64,000 nt of DNA, from positions 24,691,334 through 24,755,333 of the forward strand of contig NC_030853.1 in assembly GCF_000208745.1 (NCBI RefSeq), given 5' to 3'. The notes beneath the pieces were generated by a model, which was not told the DNA's origin, ran no database searches, and saw nothing but the letters and a program-made list of their open reading frames with translations. A program made the translations under genes and the position numbers. Positions 35,101 to 48,002 of this stretch are shown here, one piece after another (positions within the stretch are counted from its first letter, which is position 1; each line of letters starts with the position of its first letter). Source of the DNA: Theobroma cacao. Lineage: Eukaryota; Streptophyta; Magnoliopsida; Malvales; Malvaceae.

Positions 35101-37899
35101 TGAAGTAGGGTTATCATTGTTAGTATAGTTGGAAATACCCTAATATATGTAAGAATATTTTTGGTTGAATTTGCTGCCTAAAAGCATGTTACGTAATTCC
35201 CATTTTGATATATATTCAGACCTAATTAAGGATCTAAAGCCTACTTGATGAGTCTTGATTATAGTCATTAGTTATAAGTAGAACAAACATGGCTGGCTGA
35301 CCCAATTTAATGAATTTTCTTCTTTAGACAACAATTTCTTGCTTTTAATTTACATTTTTTTTTGGAGTAATATTCCTGTGCCACCTAACATTATGAACTT
35401 TATTTTAGTGGAAACATAATAAATAAACATAAATTAACACCTTCATTAAAATTAAAAAAAAAAAACAACTCAAAATTAGCCAACAAAAACGGTGATTGCA
35501 TCACTCAAGACAAGGGAGGACCATGGAGAATGTAATTCGACAATCAATGTAGTGTGTGAATTGTCTCTCCTTTTAAATTTAGAGAAAAAAAATAATTCTT
35601 TATTGGAAAAAATAGGACCTTATTTAAATGTATTATTTGAAATTTAAATATTCACCAAAAGACTTATATCATCAGTGTATAGAATAATAATAATACTTAA
35701 ATATTACAATTTCTTAATGAAAATTATGTTGATATAATTACATAGTGTTTAAGAATTTCGTTCATTTCTTTCGTAGAGAGGACACTTGCTATTGTTCAAT
35801 TCCATAATTAAAATATGTTACGATCATTTGTCAAAGGAATCTTATATAAGATGGACATTTTTAAGTTGAAATCCGTTCATATGTTAATGTTAATTAAAAA
35901 TGTATCAAAAAATAATAGAGGAGAACCGAATCATAATTACTATAAGAAAATAAAAAATTTAATATATAAAAATAGTATGTCAAATTTAAATATTATTACT
36001 CGTGTTTTTTTTTTTACAATTGGAATAAATTATTGATTTTTTTATTTTTTTTTAGTTTTGGCCTTTCATTCTATCAAAATGTAAGCAGAAGTAGGCTTGG
36101 CACCAAGAAAGAAACAAAAAATTCGAAAGATTTTGTTACGTCGTTGTATGGAAATTATAAGCCTTATATGTGGTCCTTAAAAGTCTTAATCAAGGCTCTT
36201 GTGAGCATTATAAAAGTATCCCAAGAAGTATATAGGGAGCATACAAATGTCGGTAAAGGGATACCATATATATACATATGATAATACATTAAATAACTAA
36301 AAGCAGAAGACAAATTTTGAACAAAGATATGAATTAATTAATGTGAAAGGTCAGTAATATGCATGGGGTGACCCTCTACATTACGTGAGAGTAAAACTAC
36401 TTAACAATGGGAATGCATTTATTTATGCATGCATGGTCCCTTTCTTTTGTGGTTGCTAATCACCTATCTTTTCTTTAACATGAATGCATACATAGCCACA
36501 TGCATACATTGTGATCTTTATGTGCTCCTCTTGTACTTAATTACAGTAAATCTTTAATAGTGTTGAAAATTATATATTAAGATTTTTTACATATAACTCT
36601 ATATGGATTAAATCAGTGAAGTCAAATCCTACTCTTCCCTAATTTTTTTCAAGGCATTTTTAGGGACTTAAATGAGTCATTAACATTGTCACTGAAATAA
36701 TGAAATATATATGTCATTAATCTCTTTCACTCCAAATTAGCAAATTAATCCAGTGTTAAAAGTACTATAGGGAAAAAAAATTTCTACTTATATACCTACC
36801 CCCCCTATCCATTACCTTAATAGAAATATATTGGGACAATCATTGAAGGATTGCAGTAACCTTTTACTGTTGCCCATATTAGATATTAGGGACAATTAAA
36901 AAAAATATATGATTATAGGAAATTATTAATGACACCGTGTCAATAAAATTATATTACTTAAATTTAATTGGTATAATATTTGAAAAAAAATTTAATCTTT
37001 TATTACATTTAACCTAAACTTTAAATCATAAATTCTAAATGTTTATAATTAATGATTGATTAATTATTATTAATTAAAATATCTTTTATTATTTTTTATA
37101 TCATATGAAATTAATATGAAAGGTAAAAAATATCATGTGATCGTGTAATCGTTTATTGTGATATGCTAATGTATCATATTTACGTCACTTGATATAAAAT
37201 AATAAGTAATATTATATTAATAAATTATATGTTTATTATATATACTATCTTATTACCTATGATTCAAAAGTTTTTTTTTTTAAAAAAAAAACCTATATCT
37301 ATAAATACACTTATGTTATAATAATAAAAAAAACCCAGTTCTTTGCTGAGATGAAAAGAATTAGGGCTGCGGATCAGGGTTAGAAGTCAAACTTTAGTGT
37401 GTTAATTATTATTATAATAGTGGAGAAGATATGCAATCTCACATGGTTAATTAAAGGAAGAAAAAGTAAAGGGTGGGGAAGTTTGAAAGAGATATGCATG
37501 TAAAGTTGTAATCAGAATATCAAATGCTTGTAAAGTTTGAAACTCAATGGATGCTAAAAGCAAAGATGAGAAGGAAAAGGAACAAAAAAAAAAGAAAGAA
37601 AAAGGAAAACAGAACGAAATAGGTGCAGAAGTAAGTAGTAATCCAGGCATGAAAAAGATCCAATGGCATTAACTTCTCATTTATTGCACTCACCAACATT
37701 GCCCATTTTGAGAAGCTGCAGTTTCATCCACATTTAATGCTCTTTCCCTTTCTCTTTCTCGCTACATTCTTAGCTGCAACAACAGCAACCATCATCAACA
37801 ATCCGTCTGCACTAGATTTGTTCATTTTTTTTTCTCCCACTTGCACTCTTTGTAAAAGTAAATACATGCAAAGCAAAGCAAACGTATGAGCTAGTAGCC
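32110..37899. other. Long AT-rich intergenic region upstream of ACR4
   Basis: No credible coding exon on either strand. Contents noted: at 32514-32560 a GC-rich block starting CAGGGATGGAGCAAGGGGG, reminiscent of the ends of plant hAT-type elements but without a partner end; a (TA)n run near 32595; a GGAGGAGGAGGAG run near 34055; many poly-A/T stretches; an L1-box-like TGCATTTA at 36414-36421. The last ~2 kb probably include the ACR4 promoter. Confidence 0.5.
36414..36421 (-). promoter_or_regulatory. Possible L1 box upstream of ACR4
   Basis: TGCATTTA is the reverse complement of TAAATGCA, the L1-box site bound by HD-ZIP IV factors such as ATML1, which are known to drive epidermal expression and to connect with ACR4. 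It lies about 2.05 kb upstream of the ATG. In DNA this AT-rich a chance match is easy. Confidence 0.2.
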
Positions 37900-38467
37900 A
37901 GGGTTTTTGCCAGCCAGGAAGTTCATATCTGCTAAGCTAGTTTGTGGCTCCAAATGTGATCTACTGAAAGATTTTTTGATCTCAAGTTGCAGAAATCTTT
38001 CCGGGGGTAAGTCTTTCTAGACAATAAACGAGACACAAACTTACCTGATAATTATGCTTCCTGAGAAGAACGGTGAAAGTGGTTTGGTTTCCATTCAAGA
38101 CTTGCATAAATAAGGAGTGTCTTGATCTGGGTTTTCGGTAAGGAGCTTCTGATATTTGGTTTTGGTCACATTTTCTACTCCATTGGTATTTTCTTGATGG
38201 AAATCATTATTTATACTGCTGCTTACTTTTTGCTCTCTTGAAGCATGGATGCAAATGGTGCAGTATGAGGTTTCAATGTAGAATTTAGCTTTTGCATAGG
38301 CATTTGACTGTTTTCTTTACTGATTTATTATACGCATTCTGGGAGAATGCAACTTAAAAGCATTAAAGTCTTATTCAAATTCTAGTTCTGGTGGCCAATT
38401 ATCTAAATATAGTGTTGATGTGGGTGTGGATATCATAATCTTTGAATAGTTAGGTTCGTGCTGTGCG
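37900..38467 (+). other. 5' leader of ACR4 (possible 5' UTR intron)
   Basis: Two strong donor-like sites lie here, ccgggg|gtaagt near 38006 and ttttcg|gtaagg near 38138. An acceptor-like agttag sits about 15 bases before the ATG at 38468. A spliced leader is therefore possible, but the choice of sites cannot be settled from sequence. Confidence 0.3.
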
Positions 38468-41221
38468 ATGGGAGTTGTCAGCTTAGTGCTGAGAGATTCC
38501 TCTCTCTGGGTCTTAAAGTGGAAAGTTGAATTTCTTGTACAACTTGTGGCTTTATTAAATTTGTGGTGGGTAGTTTCAGGTTTGGGCTCAATGTCTACCA
38601 TTGCCATTTCTTATGGTGAGAATGGTCCTGTTTTCTGTGGTTTGAAATCTGATGGTTCTCATCTTGTGACCTGCTATGGATCAAACTCTGCGATAATCTA
38701 CGGGACTCCTTCTCATTTCCCGTTTGCGGGTCTAAGTGCCGGTGATGGCTTTGTTTGTGGACTGTTGATGGATTCCAGCCAACCTTATTGTTGGGGAAGC
38801 AGTGGCTATATCCAAATGGGAGTTCCTCAGCCAATGATCAAGGGAGCTGAGTACTTAGAAATCAGTGCAGGCGATTACCATTTATGTGGTTTGAGAAAGC
38901 CTTTAACAGGAAAGCGTAGAAATTATGCTTTGGTTGATTGTTGGGGGTATAATATGACCAAGAACTATGTATTTGATGGGCAGATCCAATCAATCTCTGC
39001 AGGTTCTGAGTTTAACTGTGGATTGTTTTCTCAGAACAGGACTGTTTTTTGTTGGGGTGATGAGACCAGTAGCCGTGTCATTAGCCTGATTCCAAAGGAA
39101 ATGAGGTTTCAAAAGGTTGCAGCTGGTGGTTATCATGTTTGTGGAATTTTGGAGGGGTTGAATTCTAGAGCCTTTTGCTGGGGAAGGAGCTTGAACCTTG
39201 AAGAAGAACTCTCAGTGGCATATTCTCGTCCCGGAAATGTTGATTTGCCACCAAAAGATCCCATGCTTATGGTTGTTGGAGGGAGGTTCCATGCTTGTGG
39301 AATCAAGAGCTATGATCATGAAGTGGTTTGCTGGGGTTTTATTGTCAAACCAAGTACCCCAGCTCCTACAGGCGTTAAAGTCTATGGAATTGCAGCTGGA
39401 AATTACTTCACTTGTGGTGTTATAGCCGAGAAATCCTTTCTCCCAGTTTGTTGGGGTGATGGGTTCCCTACCTCTCTCCCTCTGGCTGTCTCACCTGGCC
39501 TTTGCAAGGACACTCCTTGTGCACCTGGTTCCTATGAAGTTAGTCATGAGGATGCACCTTGCAAGTCTCCTAGCTTTCATATTTGTATGCCCTGCGGCAA
39601 TGGCTGCCCTGCTGAAATGTACCAAAAAACTGAATGTACTTTGAAATCTGATCGAATGTGTGAGTATAATTGCTCTAGTTGTAATTCAGTGGAATGCTTC
39701 TCAAATTGTTCTTCTTCTTATTCTGATGCTGCTAATGGAAGAAAGAATGAAAGGTTCTGGTCACTGCAATTGCCAATCATCGTCGTGGAGATTGCCTTTG
39801 CTGTTTTACTGGTGATTATTGTGTCTTTAACTGCAGTTTTATATGTTCGCTACAGGTTACAGAACTGTCACTGCTCATCAAAAGAGTCAAAGTCCAAGAA
39901 AGCTAACGGGAGTACTTCTTACCAAAAAGATAACGGGAAAATTCGTCCAGACTTGGATGAACTTAAGATTAGGAGAGCTCATATGTTCACTTATGAAGAA
40001 CTTGTGAGGGCCACAGGTGGGTTCAAAGAAGAATCTGTGGTGGGAAAAGGAAGTTTCTCTTGTGTTTACAAGGGGGTATTGAAGGATGGAACTGTTGTTG
40101 CAGTCAAAAAGGCTATAATGTCCTCAGATAAGCAGAAGAATTCAAAGGAGTTCCATACAGAGCTAGATCTACTGTCAAGACTGAACCATGCCCATCTATT
40201 GAATCTGCTTGGCTATTGTGAAGAAGGTGGCGAAAGGCTTCTTGTTTATGAGTTCATGGCTCATGGATCTTTGCATCAGCATCTTCATGGAAAGAACAAA
40301 GCCTTGAAAGAGCAATTGGATTGGGTCCGAAGGGTCACAATCGCAGTCCAAGCTGCTCGTGGAATTGAATACTTGCATGGTTACGCTTGCCCACCAGTGA
40401 TCCATAGGGACATCAAGTCCTCAAATATTCTCATCGATGAAGAACACAATGCTCGAGTGGCTGATTTTGGTCTCTCTTTGCTAGGACCTGCTGATAGTAG
40501 CTGCCCATTAGCTGAGCTACCTGCTGGAACACTTGGTTATCTTGATCCGGAGTACTATAGGCTTCACTACCTCACAACTAAATCCGATGTCTATAGCTTT
40601 GGAGTGTTACTTTTGGAAATCCTAAGTGGACGAAAAGCTATTGACATGCAATATGAAGAAGGGAATATAGTGGAGTGGGCCGTTCCTCTGATTAAATCAG
40701 GAGACATATCTGCCGTTCTTGATCCACTCTTGAAACGTCCAGCTGACCTCGAAGCGTTAAGAAAGATTGCAAATGTGGCTTGCAAGTGTGTGAGAATGAG
40801 AGGAAAGGAAAGGCCATCAATGGATAAAGTGACCACAGCTTTGGAGCGGGCTCTTGCACAGTTGATGGGCAGTCCATGTAGTGAACAACCAATTTTGCCA
40901 ACTGAGGTGATCTTGGGAAGTAACAGATTGCACAAGAAGTCCTCCCAACGATCTTCGAATAGGTCAGCCTCGGAAACTGAGGTAGCAGAACCTGAGGATC
41001 AAAGGTTTGAGTTTAGAGCTCCTTCATGGATTACTTTCCCCAGTGTAACTTCCTCTCAGAGGAGAAAATCCTCAGTATCGGATGCAGATGTTGATGGAAA
41101 GAACTTAGAAGGAAGGAACATGGGCAATGTGGGGAGTGTTGGGGATGCTTTGAGAAGCTTGGAGGAAGAGATAGGGCCTGCATCCCCTCAAGAAAGCTTG
41201 TTCTTGCAGCACAATTTCTGA
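38468..41221 (+). CDS. ACR4: CRINKLY4-type receptor-like serine/threonine kinase (ACR4 orthologue)
   Basis: Intronless, 917 residues. Residues ~20-42 form a signal peptide core (FLVQLVALLNLWWVV). Residues ~43-340 carry the seven crinkly repeats, each with a Cys-Gly and a Cys-Trp-Gly motif (VFCGLK, PYCWGS, HLCGLR, VDCWGY...), predicted to fold as a beta-propeller. Residues ~346-418 are a TNFR-like Cys-rich region and ~433-462 the membrane segment. The kinase has GKGSFSCVYKG from ~526, Lys547 (VAVK), HRD at 646-648 (HRDIKSSN) and DFG at 666-668, so it should be active, an RD kinase. The C-terminal tail (EEIGPASPQESLFLQHNF) matches the ACR4 ending. In Arabidopsis ACR4 acts at the plasma membrane and plasmodesmata in epidermis, ovule integument and root columella, limiting stem cells with CLE40 and CLV1. 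Convergent with GCN2 downstream, as I recall from Arabidopsis. Confidence 0.97.
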   Translation: MGVVSLVLRDSSLWVLKWKVEFLVQLVALLNLWWVVSGLGSMSTIAISYGENGPVFCGLKSDGSHLVTCYGSNSAIIYGTPSHFPFAGLSAGDGFVCGLLMDSSQPYCWGSSGYIQMGVPQPMIKGAEYLEISAGDYHLCGLRKPLTGKRRNYALVDCWGYNMTKNYVFDGQIQSISAGSEFNCGLFSQNRTVFCWGDETSSRVISLIPKEMRFQKVAAGGYHVCGILEGLNSRAFCWGRSLNLEEELSVAYSRPGNVDLPPKDPMLMVVGGRFHACGIKSYDHEVVCWGFIVKPSTPAPTGVKVYGIAAGNYFTCGVIAEKSFLPVCWGDGFPTSLPLAVSPGLCKDTPCAPGSYEVSHEDAPCKSPSFHICMPCGNGCPAEMYQKTECTLKSDRMCEYNCSSCNSVECFSNCSSSYSDAANGRKNERFWSLQLPIIVVEIAFAVLLVIIVSLTAVLYVRYRLQNCHCSSKESKSKKANGSTSYQKDNGKIRPDLDELKIRRAHMFTYEELVRATGGFKEESVVGKGSFSCVYKGVLKDGTVVAVKKAIMSSDKQKNSKEFHTELDLLSRLNHAHLLNLLGYCEEGGERLLVYEFMAHGSLHQHLHGKNKALKEQLDWVRRVTIAVQAARGIEYLHGYACPPVIHRDIKSSNILIDEEHNARVADFGLSLLGPADSSCPLAELPAGTLGYLDPEYYRLHYLTTKSDVYSFGVLLLEILSGRKAIDMQYEEGNIVEWAVPLIKSGDISAVLDPLLKRPADLEALRKIANVACKCVRMRGKERPSMDKVTTALERALAQLMGSPCSEQPILPTEVILGSNRLHKKSSQRSSNRSASETEVAEPEDQRFEFRAPSWITFPSVTSSQRRKSSVSDADVDGKNLEGRNMGNVGSVGDALRSLEEEIGPASPQESLFLQHNF

Positions 41222-43147
41222 ATTTGTAGTCTGTGTGTTGTTGAAGGTAATGGAAATGTAAAAAAGGAGAAGGGAAGGATGTAACTTGCATGGATTTCTC
41301 GTACCACTACCACGGCCATGACTACCGCATCTTGTTTTTGTAACTTGCAACTGCTTAATTTTGAGTGATTCTGTTCTGACAACTTGGTGTTTCTTTTTGC
41401 TAGGAAAACTAGATTTATCCCTTAATTGTTACTTTGAATTCTTTCTTGTGACAATTGTACGGATCATGGTAACTTCTTTGCTCAATGTCTCTTTTAACAG
41501 CTAATGGATGAAACTCCTGTTTGCTCTTCACTTGCTCAATAATCAGTAGCTGACCATTTTTTTTATCTAGCAAATTAAAGAATGCCCTTTTCGTGTTAGT
41601 ATCAAATGTCAATGAAAAATTCCCTTGAATTTCTCCATTTCCTTTACTTCTTTCCCCTTCCTTATTCTAGTATAGTACAATAAAAAACGATTGATGTAAA
41701 TCTTTATATAAATCTTAACAATTATATTTACAATTGATATGATATGATATGATATATAAGATACCACAAAAAAACATTTTACAATGTTCAGATTGGTGGT
41801 AAATAGAGACAACAAAGGTGCCCTATAACCTCCATTGTCCATCCTGTAATCGAGGATTATCATAAAAATTTAATGGATCATCATTTAAAATCATAAATTA
41901 CTTTTATCAATAATTCGAGAATAATATCAATTTCGTAAATATTTATTTATTATATTCAAAATTTGTGATTAGGATGATGTCATTCAAATTTTTGTGATAA
42001 TTTTGATAGACTCAATAAGCAGATATCTATAAACAATTTTAATAGAAACAGTTATACTTAGATGTCTAAAAGGTCGTCACCTACATAAACAATTTTCATC
42101 GACTCCATTGAAACTTTCTGATGGAAAGGTTAATTTGTAAAGATATTCACAGATGGGTTTGGGACATAAATAGATCAATGACAAGTTAGGAATCAGAGTG
42201 AAACTCAGCTAAAATGTTAAAGACCACCAATGCATTTAACCACTAAAGAATTACTAGAAAAGGCAAATGTGAAGAATTAAACAGCAGTAAAACAAAGCAA
42301 AACACCACACAACAAAATGTACCAGCTCGCTTGGTTAAGTTTCTACAGACTTCATATCCACCTCAGAGTAGAATCATAGAGAACAGATCCATTAAAATAT
42401 GAGGGATCCTGATTATTCAGGACCCATATCATCACAAAGCGTAAACAGAGCACTATTTTTTGTAATATTACAAGCACTTAATCAAAACTTGGAAAGGACC
42501 TCAAACTCTTACCAGACAGGACAACTACACAAACTAATTCTTTAACTCCATTTTCAACAGCGGTTGCAAATGGAAAGCGAACTGGGGAACCACCGGTGTG
42601 ATGTGTCGGATTCTTATTGGAATCCATGCAATCTGTATTATGTGCGTACACACACACACACACACATGCAGAGAGAGATTGGAGCGAACAAGGTCTTACC
42701 CAAACCAACAAATATGATGTATTATTGTGATTTTCCTCCGTGATAACTATATCATTGATAATTCATTTATGTTTTTTCCTATTCTATTGAATACATTGAC
42801 CTGTGAGAGCTTACATAGTTACACTAGTTTCGACTGAATTATGTAGCATGTAATATAATTTCACTCATAGTACAACAAAAACCTAAAACTGCAAAAAACT
42901 TCTCAGCAGCAAATTCACGCAAATCGATGTACACGGTTTGCTTCATCTGGGGCAACAGGAGACAGCAGATAAGAAATCCTTGTCATATACCTATTGTTTG
43001 AAGGGTCAATAACATGCATTCAATTCACAATAAAATGAGAAAAGAAATCTCCTCTTAAAGCATCATGATTATATTCTGAAAATCATAGCTAGTAGGGATG
43101 AATCATGACTAGGGCCAATAAGAACCTGATATTTGATGAAGACAGAA
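41222..43147. other. 3' regions between convergent ACR4 and GCN2
   Basis: No coding exon seen. The first ~450 bases are probably the ACR4 3' UTR, and several hundred bases before 43147 the GCN2 3' UTR. A short (CA)n run is at 42649-42666 and a GATAT repeat near 41740. The frame at 42478-42711 on the minus strand overlaps the CA run and has no homology I recognise. Confidence 0.55.
42649..42666. repeat. (CA)n microsatellite
   Basis: Nine CA units in the region downstream of GCN2. Confidence 0.9.
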
Positions 43148-46100
43148 CTAGCTCCAAACTAAAGGGTTTCTAAATTGTGTCCCCATCGCATTCAAGAGAA
43201 ACCTGACAAGATCTTTTCTCTGCACCTCTTTCTCCTTCTTAAGATCAAGATGACGAACCTAAAGATATTATCATAGATATGTAACAAATTTTGATTTGAT
43301 TAAAACGATTGCAGCAGCAAAAAATTTAAAACGAAAATAAAAAATAGCCTCCCAAATTAGAATTACCTTAACAAAGCCAGTTTGAGATACACCCATGTCT
43401 GTTATGATAACAAGACATTTTATCTCATGTTCACTTGCATATTCATATTGCTCTGTGAGGCTTGGATCAGGTATAGGAACAAGCTCAGCCTGATGTATAA
43501 GAATGACAAATGAGTATGAAGCAACCAAGATAGTTCAAACAACAATATTGCATCGTACATTCAGGTTAAAAAAAAGGTACTATATCCAACCTTGATATTC
43601 TCCTTCCACAATTCAGCGACAAGTTCCATGCGTTCAATTAACAGACCACCTCCTCCTCTTGAACAAACAAGGACGCTGGTGGTAGCTTCATTTCTGCAGC
43701 AACACAAAGTTGATGGCCCAAGAGTATGGTCAAAGAATAAAATTTAAGACATAAAAGACGAAGATAACCAATAGGAAGAAACTGCACCTAATAGGCTTGA
43801 AATCTACAGGACAATGCTGGATTATAGTCTCAAGTGCAAGGCTGGTACCAACAGTACCTGGAGGATTCGTTTTCTGGATGGAGCCAGAAAAAAAAAGAAC
43901 ATTTATCGCTAACTAAATATCCGAGATGTGCTATTATGCTTGAAATTATGTAACTATACCAGGGTACTAGCAAACAAATACTAGTAAAATTAAGCAACCC
44001 TGGTTATTTGATTATGAATTACAAATGCAGTTAAGACTGGGAACATTGTCATGGATAGTAATCAAGATTGCTGGAATACTAATCCACTATTTATAGTAAG
44101 TATTAAATTAAATGAGAAATGGAAGTAAAGTGGTTATATAACTTTTATTTGATAGTTCCTTAGACATAAGACAGCACCTCATAAATTGACTTTTATTACG
44201 TATTGAAACCACTCTTACCTAGATGAGTAACTGTGTGTTCATTACACATTTATGTTGCATGGTCAAGTGCTTACGCATATACAAATGTATGAAAAAAATG
44301 AAAAGCAGGAAAGGAATCACAGGTGCATAACCTACATATTCATGATCCCACATTTGATGAAGCAGATAGTCATAGCGACCACCAACAGCAAGCAATGCAC
44401 CTTCAGTAAGTGATCCAGGATGGTTCTCCTTTCCTAAGTATATCTGGGCAACAACTTAGAATATTAGTTATCTAGAATACTGGCAGTCGTGAATACTGGT
44501 AGAGAGTCACTTTGACTGTTGAGTTCAACACTTTCATTTGTATGGCAATGTCAACCTCAATTCCAACCAGTGATAGCAAGTTACAAATGGGTTTTGCAAA
44601 CGCACATTTTTTAGTTAGTGATAATGGCCGCATCAGGTTAGCAGTTTCTCCTATAAAATTAAGTGACTGCAGATAAGAGAGAGTGTCAAACAGTAACTAA
44701 AACAACAATTGTCAGTGTTTCTCATACATAAATGGGTCGCACTATAAAAATCAGACCAATTGTCCAAATTTTCTTCACTTTGTACAAGCCCCTGCCTGGG
44801 CTATTTCCAATGCAATTCAAACAAATCAAATCCAAGAATCTTGAGATGATGGGGTTGAATAAAGCATTGGGATTAAAAATTTTGGGCACATTTCATGAGC
44901 ATCTAAGTGCAAGATAATGAGTTCAAGTGTCCAAGATGAGCCACTTTAAGAAGGGGAAAAAAAACTAAAGAGTAACATAATTTGGAGTCATGAATATGCA
45001 TATCAGAAAGTTAGCAATTACTGTCTCAAAGATCGATGCCTATGGTAACTATGATCAACAATCACTACTGTGACACAATGGTATGGTAAAGGTTATATAA
45101 ACATATGCAAATGAGCATTCACATTCGACTACAAAGGACATAAACAAACATACACACATAAAGGTGGATCGCTATACCTGAAAAAACAAATCTCTATGAT
45201 AGCTCTCAGTTGGTGGCATAAGTGCATCTATATAAACATGTTTTTCAATCCTCCAGACCCTCAAGTAACTAAAGAGGTCTGACAACTCATCCAGCGCTTT
45301 GCGGGTAGGTTTATCTGCAGGACAGTGGAGCTTGAAATAAGTATAATACCTCTCAATGATTCCTCAGATCAATAATAAAGACCATACCAGCTGGTAAAGC
45401 TCCCCTCAATCGAGGAAGGGCCTGGTCTGCAGCTCCACAGAATCTTAAACCAACAGTCTGCAATCTATTTACGGTAGCTTCTGCTAACTTGAGTTCCTGG
45501 AAAAAATGAAATTTAGAAAAGAACACATAAACCATTGAATTAAGTTACATCAATAACACAGGATTTTCCTATAATTCACTTCACGAGTTCTACACAATTG
45601 CATTTGACAATGATCAGGCTCTAGTGACCGGAAACACATTAATTATATGACTACTGCCAAAACAGTATCTATTACTGCATGCACAATCGAAAGTTACTTC
45701 TCTCCTGAACAGTTGACTCATAACATCCAAAGAATTATGAATCATCCTACATGAATCAGAAAGATTCATTTTTAAGTCAGAATTTGTTCACTTGGAATCT
45801 GGATTCTTCTATCAACGCACACATACTAAAAAGTGGCTTTTTATCACGATTGAATAATTAGGAGACAAATATTCTTACCCTACTTTCTCTTTGTTCTAAA
45901 GTAACTTCATGCATTTACATGTGCTAATGAGAATAAGAAGCAAAAAGTAAATAATTTTTTAAGAACGTATTAAATAACAGCCAAAATATTGCATTACATT
46001 TTACAAAATTCTCATCATTCAGCAACATAGCTCAGCCCTTTTAAACCAAACATAAAAGAAGGGAATTTACAAGACAGGGCTTTCGAGCATCATATCATGA

Positions 46101-47951
46101 ATCATTGGTTCTAGAACAACATATCAAGGTCTTATGAATCATGTCATATAAGAGAAGTAAAGAACTTGGCAGTTAACCAACACAATCAAAGTGAACCTTG
46201 CACTTTATTATGCATCAACTATAAGAAAAATGTCCTGACCAGATAAATAATTGTTTCTGATTTTGGTGTAAAAGAATTTTGTCTTCTTTAAGGCAGCTAA
46301 AATTATCTTGTATGAAGTCCAAACCCCATGACCCTAATCAATAGCATTAGTTTGTCATAGACCATCGAAATGCAAATTCAACATAAGAGATCATTCTAAT
46401 GAAACTGCTCACAAGACTGTCAGGAGGACAGGTACATATATATATATGCCGCCAAGCTATCCCAATTTGGCAGGTCATATACATTAAAAATCCCCAAAAG
46501 GGACATGAAGCCCTAGCAATCTGCTAAATGAGGTTTCACATCCAAAATTCCCTAGGACATGTCAAGCATGCATCCTCAACCCTCAGCTGTGTCATATCAT
46601 GCCAACACTGGCAGTGACCCCTAAATTGTCAAGTCCAAGCAACATGGGTTGCCACCTCCAGAAAGTTAGAACATTAACTAAGCAGGAACCATATACTGCC
46701 CAAGCTGGGTTCTTCATCCAAAATATTTTTCAAATCAAATAAAAATTCAAAATGATACACTTTTTGACACATTTCAGACGCACTATCAACCAACATGGTG
46801 TGCTTCTAAACTTACAAGTACAGTAAGCACAACAATCCTTGAAGTCTTAACAACCTTCTCTGGCTAAAATCGTGACTTTAAATGAGGACCTGGTTGTTCT
46901 TGGAAATATAGGCCTTATCATAAAAACCACCAACTGCATGTATATCTGCTTATTTAATTGTAATCATGTAAGCAAATACTCAATAGACACAAATGACAAC
47001 AGTCACTGCAACTTTATAAGACTCTTGAGTAGTACAAGGTCAGTAAAACCATTATTCCAATGGCAACTTTTACGGCTACTTAACATAAGGACAGGCACAT
47101 GCATTAAGTGTGTGTTCCATAGTTTCCTCAAACCTGCAAAAGCTGACGCCTTATCACAACCCACTTTAACTTCCATTCAGATGATTGAGGACGCAAAGAA
47201 GCCATCATCGAGAGAAGCTTCATTCAATTAAGGAAGCAATTGTCAGATCAAAACTTCACACACTCAACAAAATGCATCTTATAAATCAGCAACATACCTC
47301 AGCTACTTTCTGTCGGTGCTCTGCATTGATTCCTGCCCAAGACCAAATTGCCTCAAGCAGGTCCCCATGATTAAGATGAATATCACACAATTCTGAGTTA
47401 AAAAATCGAGTTAATATGTCCATTGTCACCTGCAATTGAGTGCAAGATGAGTCCTATAATGAATCTAATACTAGAACATGGCAGCACATAACCACATAAC
47501 AGATTACTCAAGCTCAGTGCAGGCATGACATGGTAATACAGATCCAGTAGTCCTGAAGAATTATATTCATAATGAATAAAAAAGCTATAAAAATTAACAT
47601 TTTGGCCCTAGTCCCTTTTCAGGTTGATATAAACAGTGCTTTTTAATTTCTCTGGGAAAAATGAATAACAGATCCTGCTTTTAATTGAAGCCCCAAAACC
47701 TTCCTCATGAATGGTGACATGTCTAGGAAGTAAAGTATCCAAGTCACTGGAAAATCACAATTTAAATGCAGCGACCTTTAAAGTAATTACAACATCTTCA
47801 AAGCATAATATCACAAACGTAGGTAACATAACATCAATTCTCAGTTGTAAAAGGAAAGTAGCCATGCCAACATTTTACAAGACAATCCAGAAGTTATTTC
47901 ATCAGCATCCCAGTAGGACTAACTATGATACAATTTGGTCCCAAGCACATC

Positions 47952-48002
<51 letters not shown>

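Noticed and set aside
47955..48000. GA repeat considered as a GAGA-factor regulatory site
   Set aside because: It lies deep in a GCN2 intron and is best explained as a simple microsatellite.
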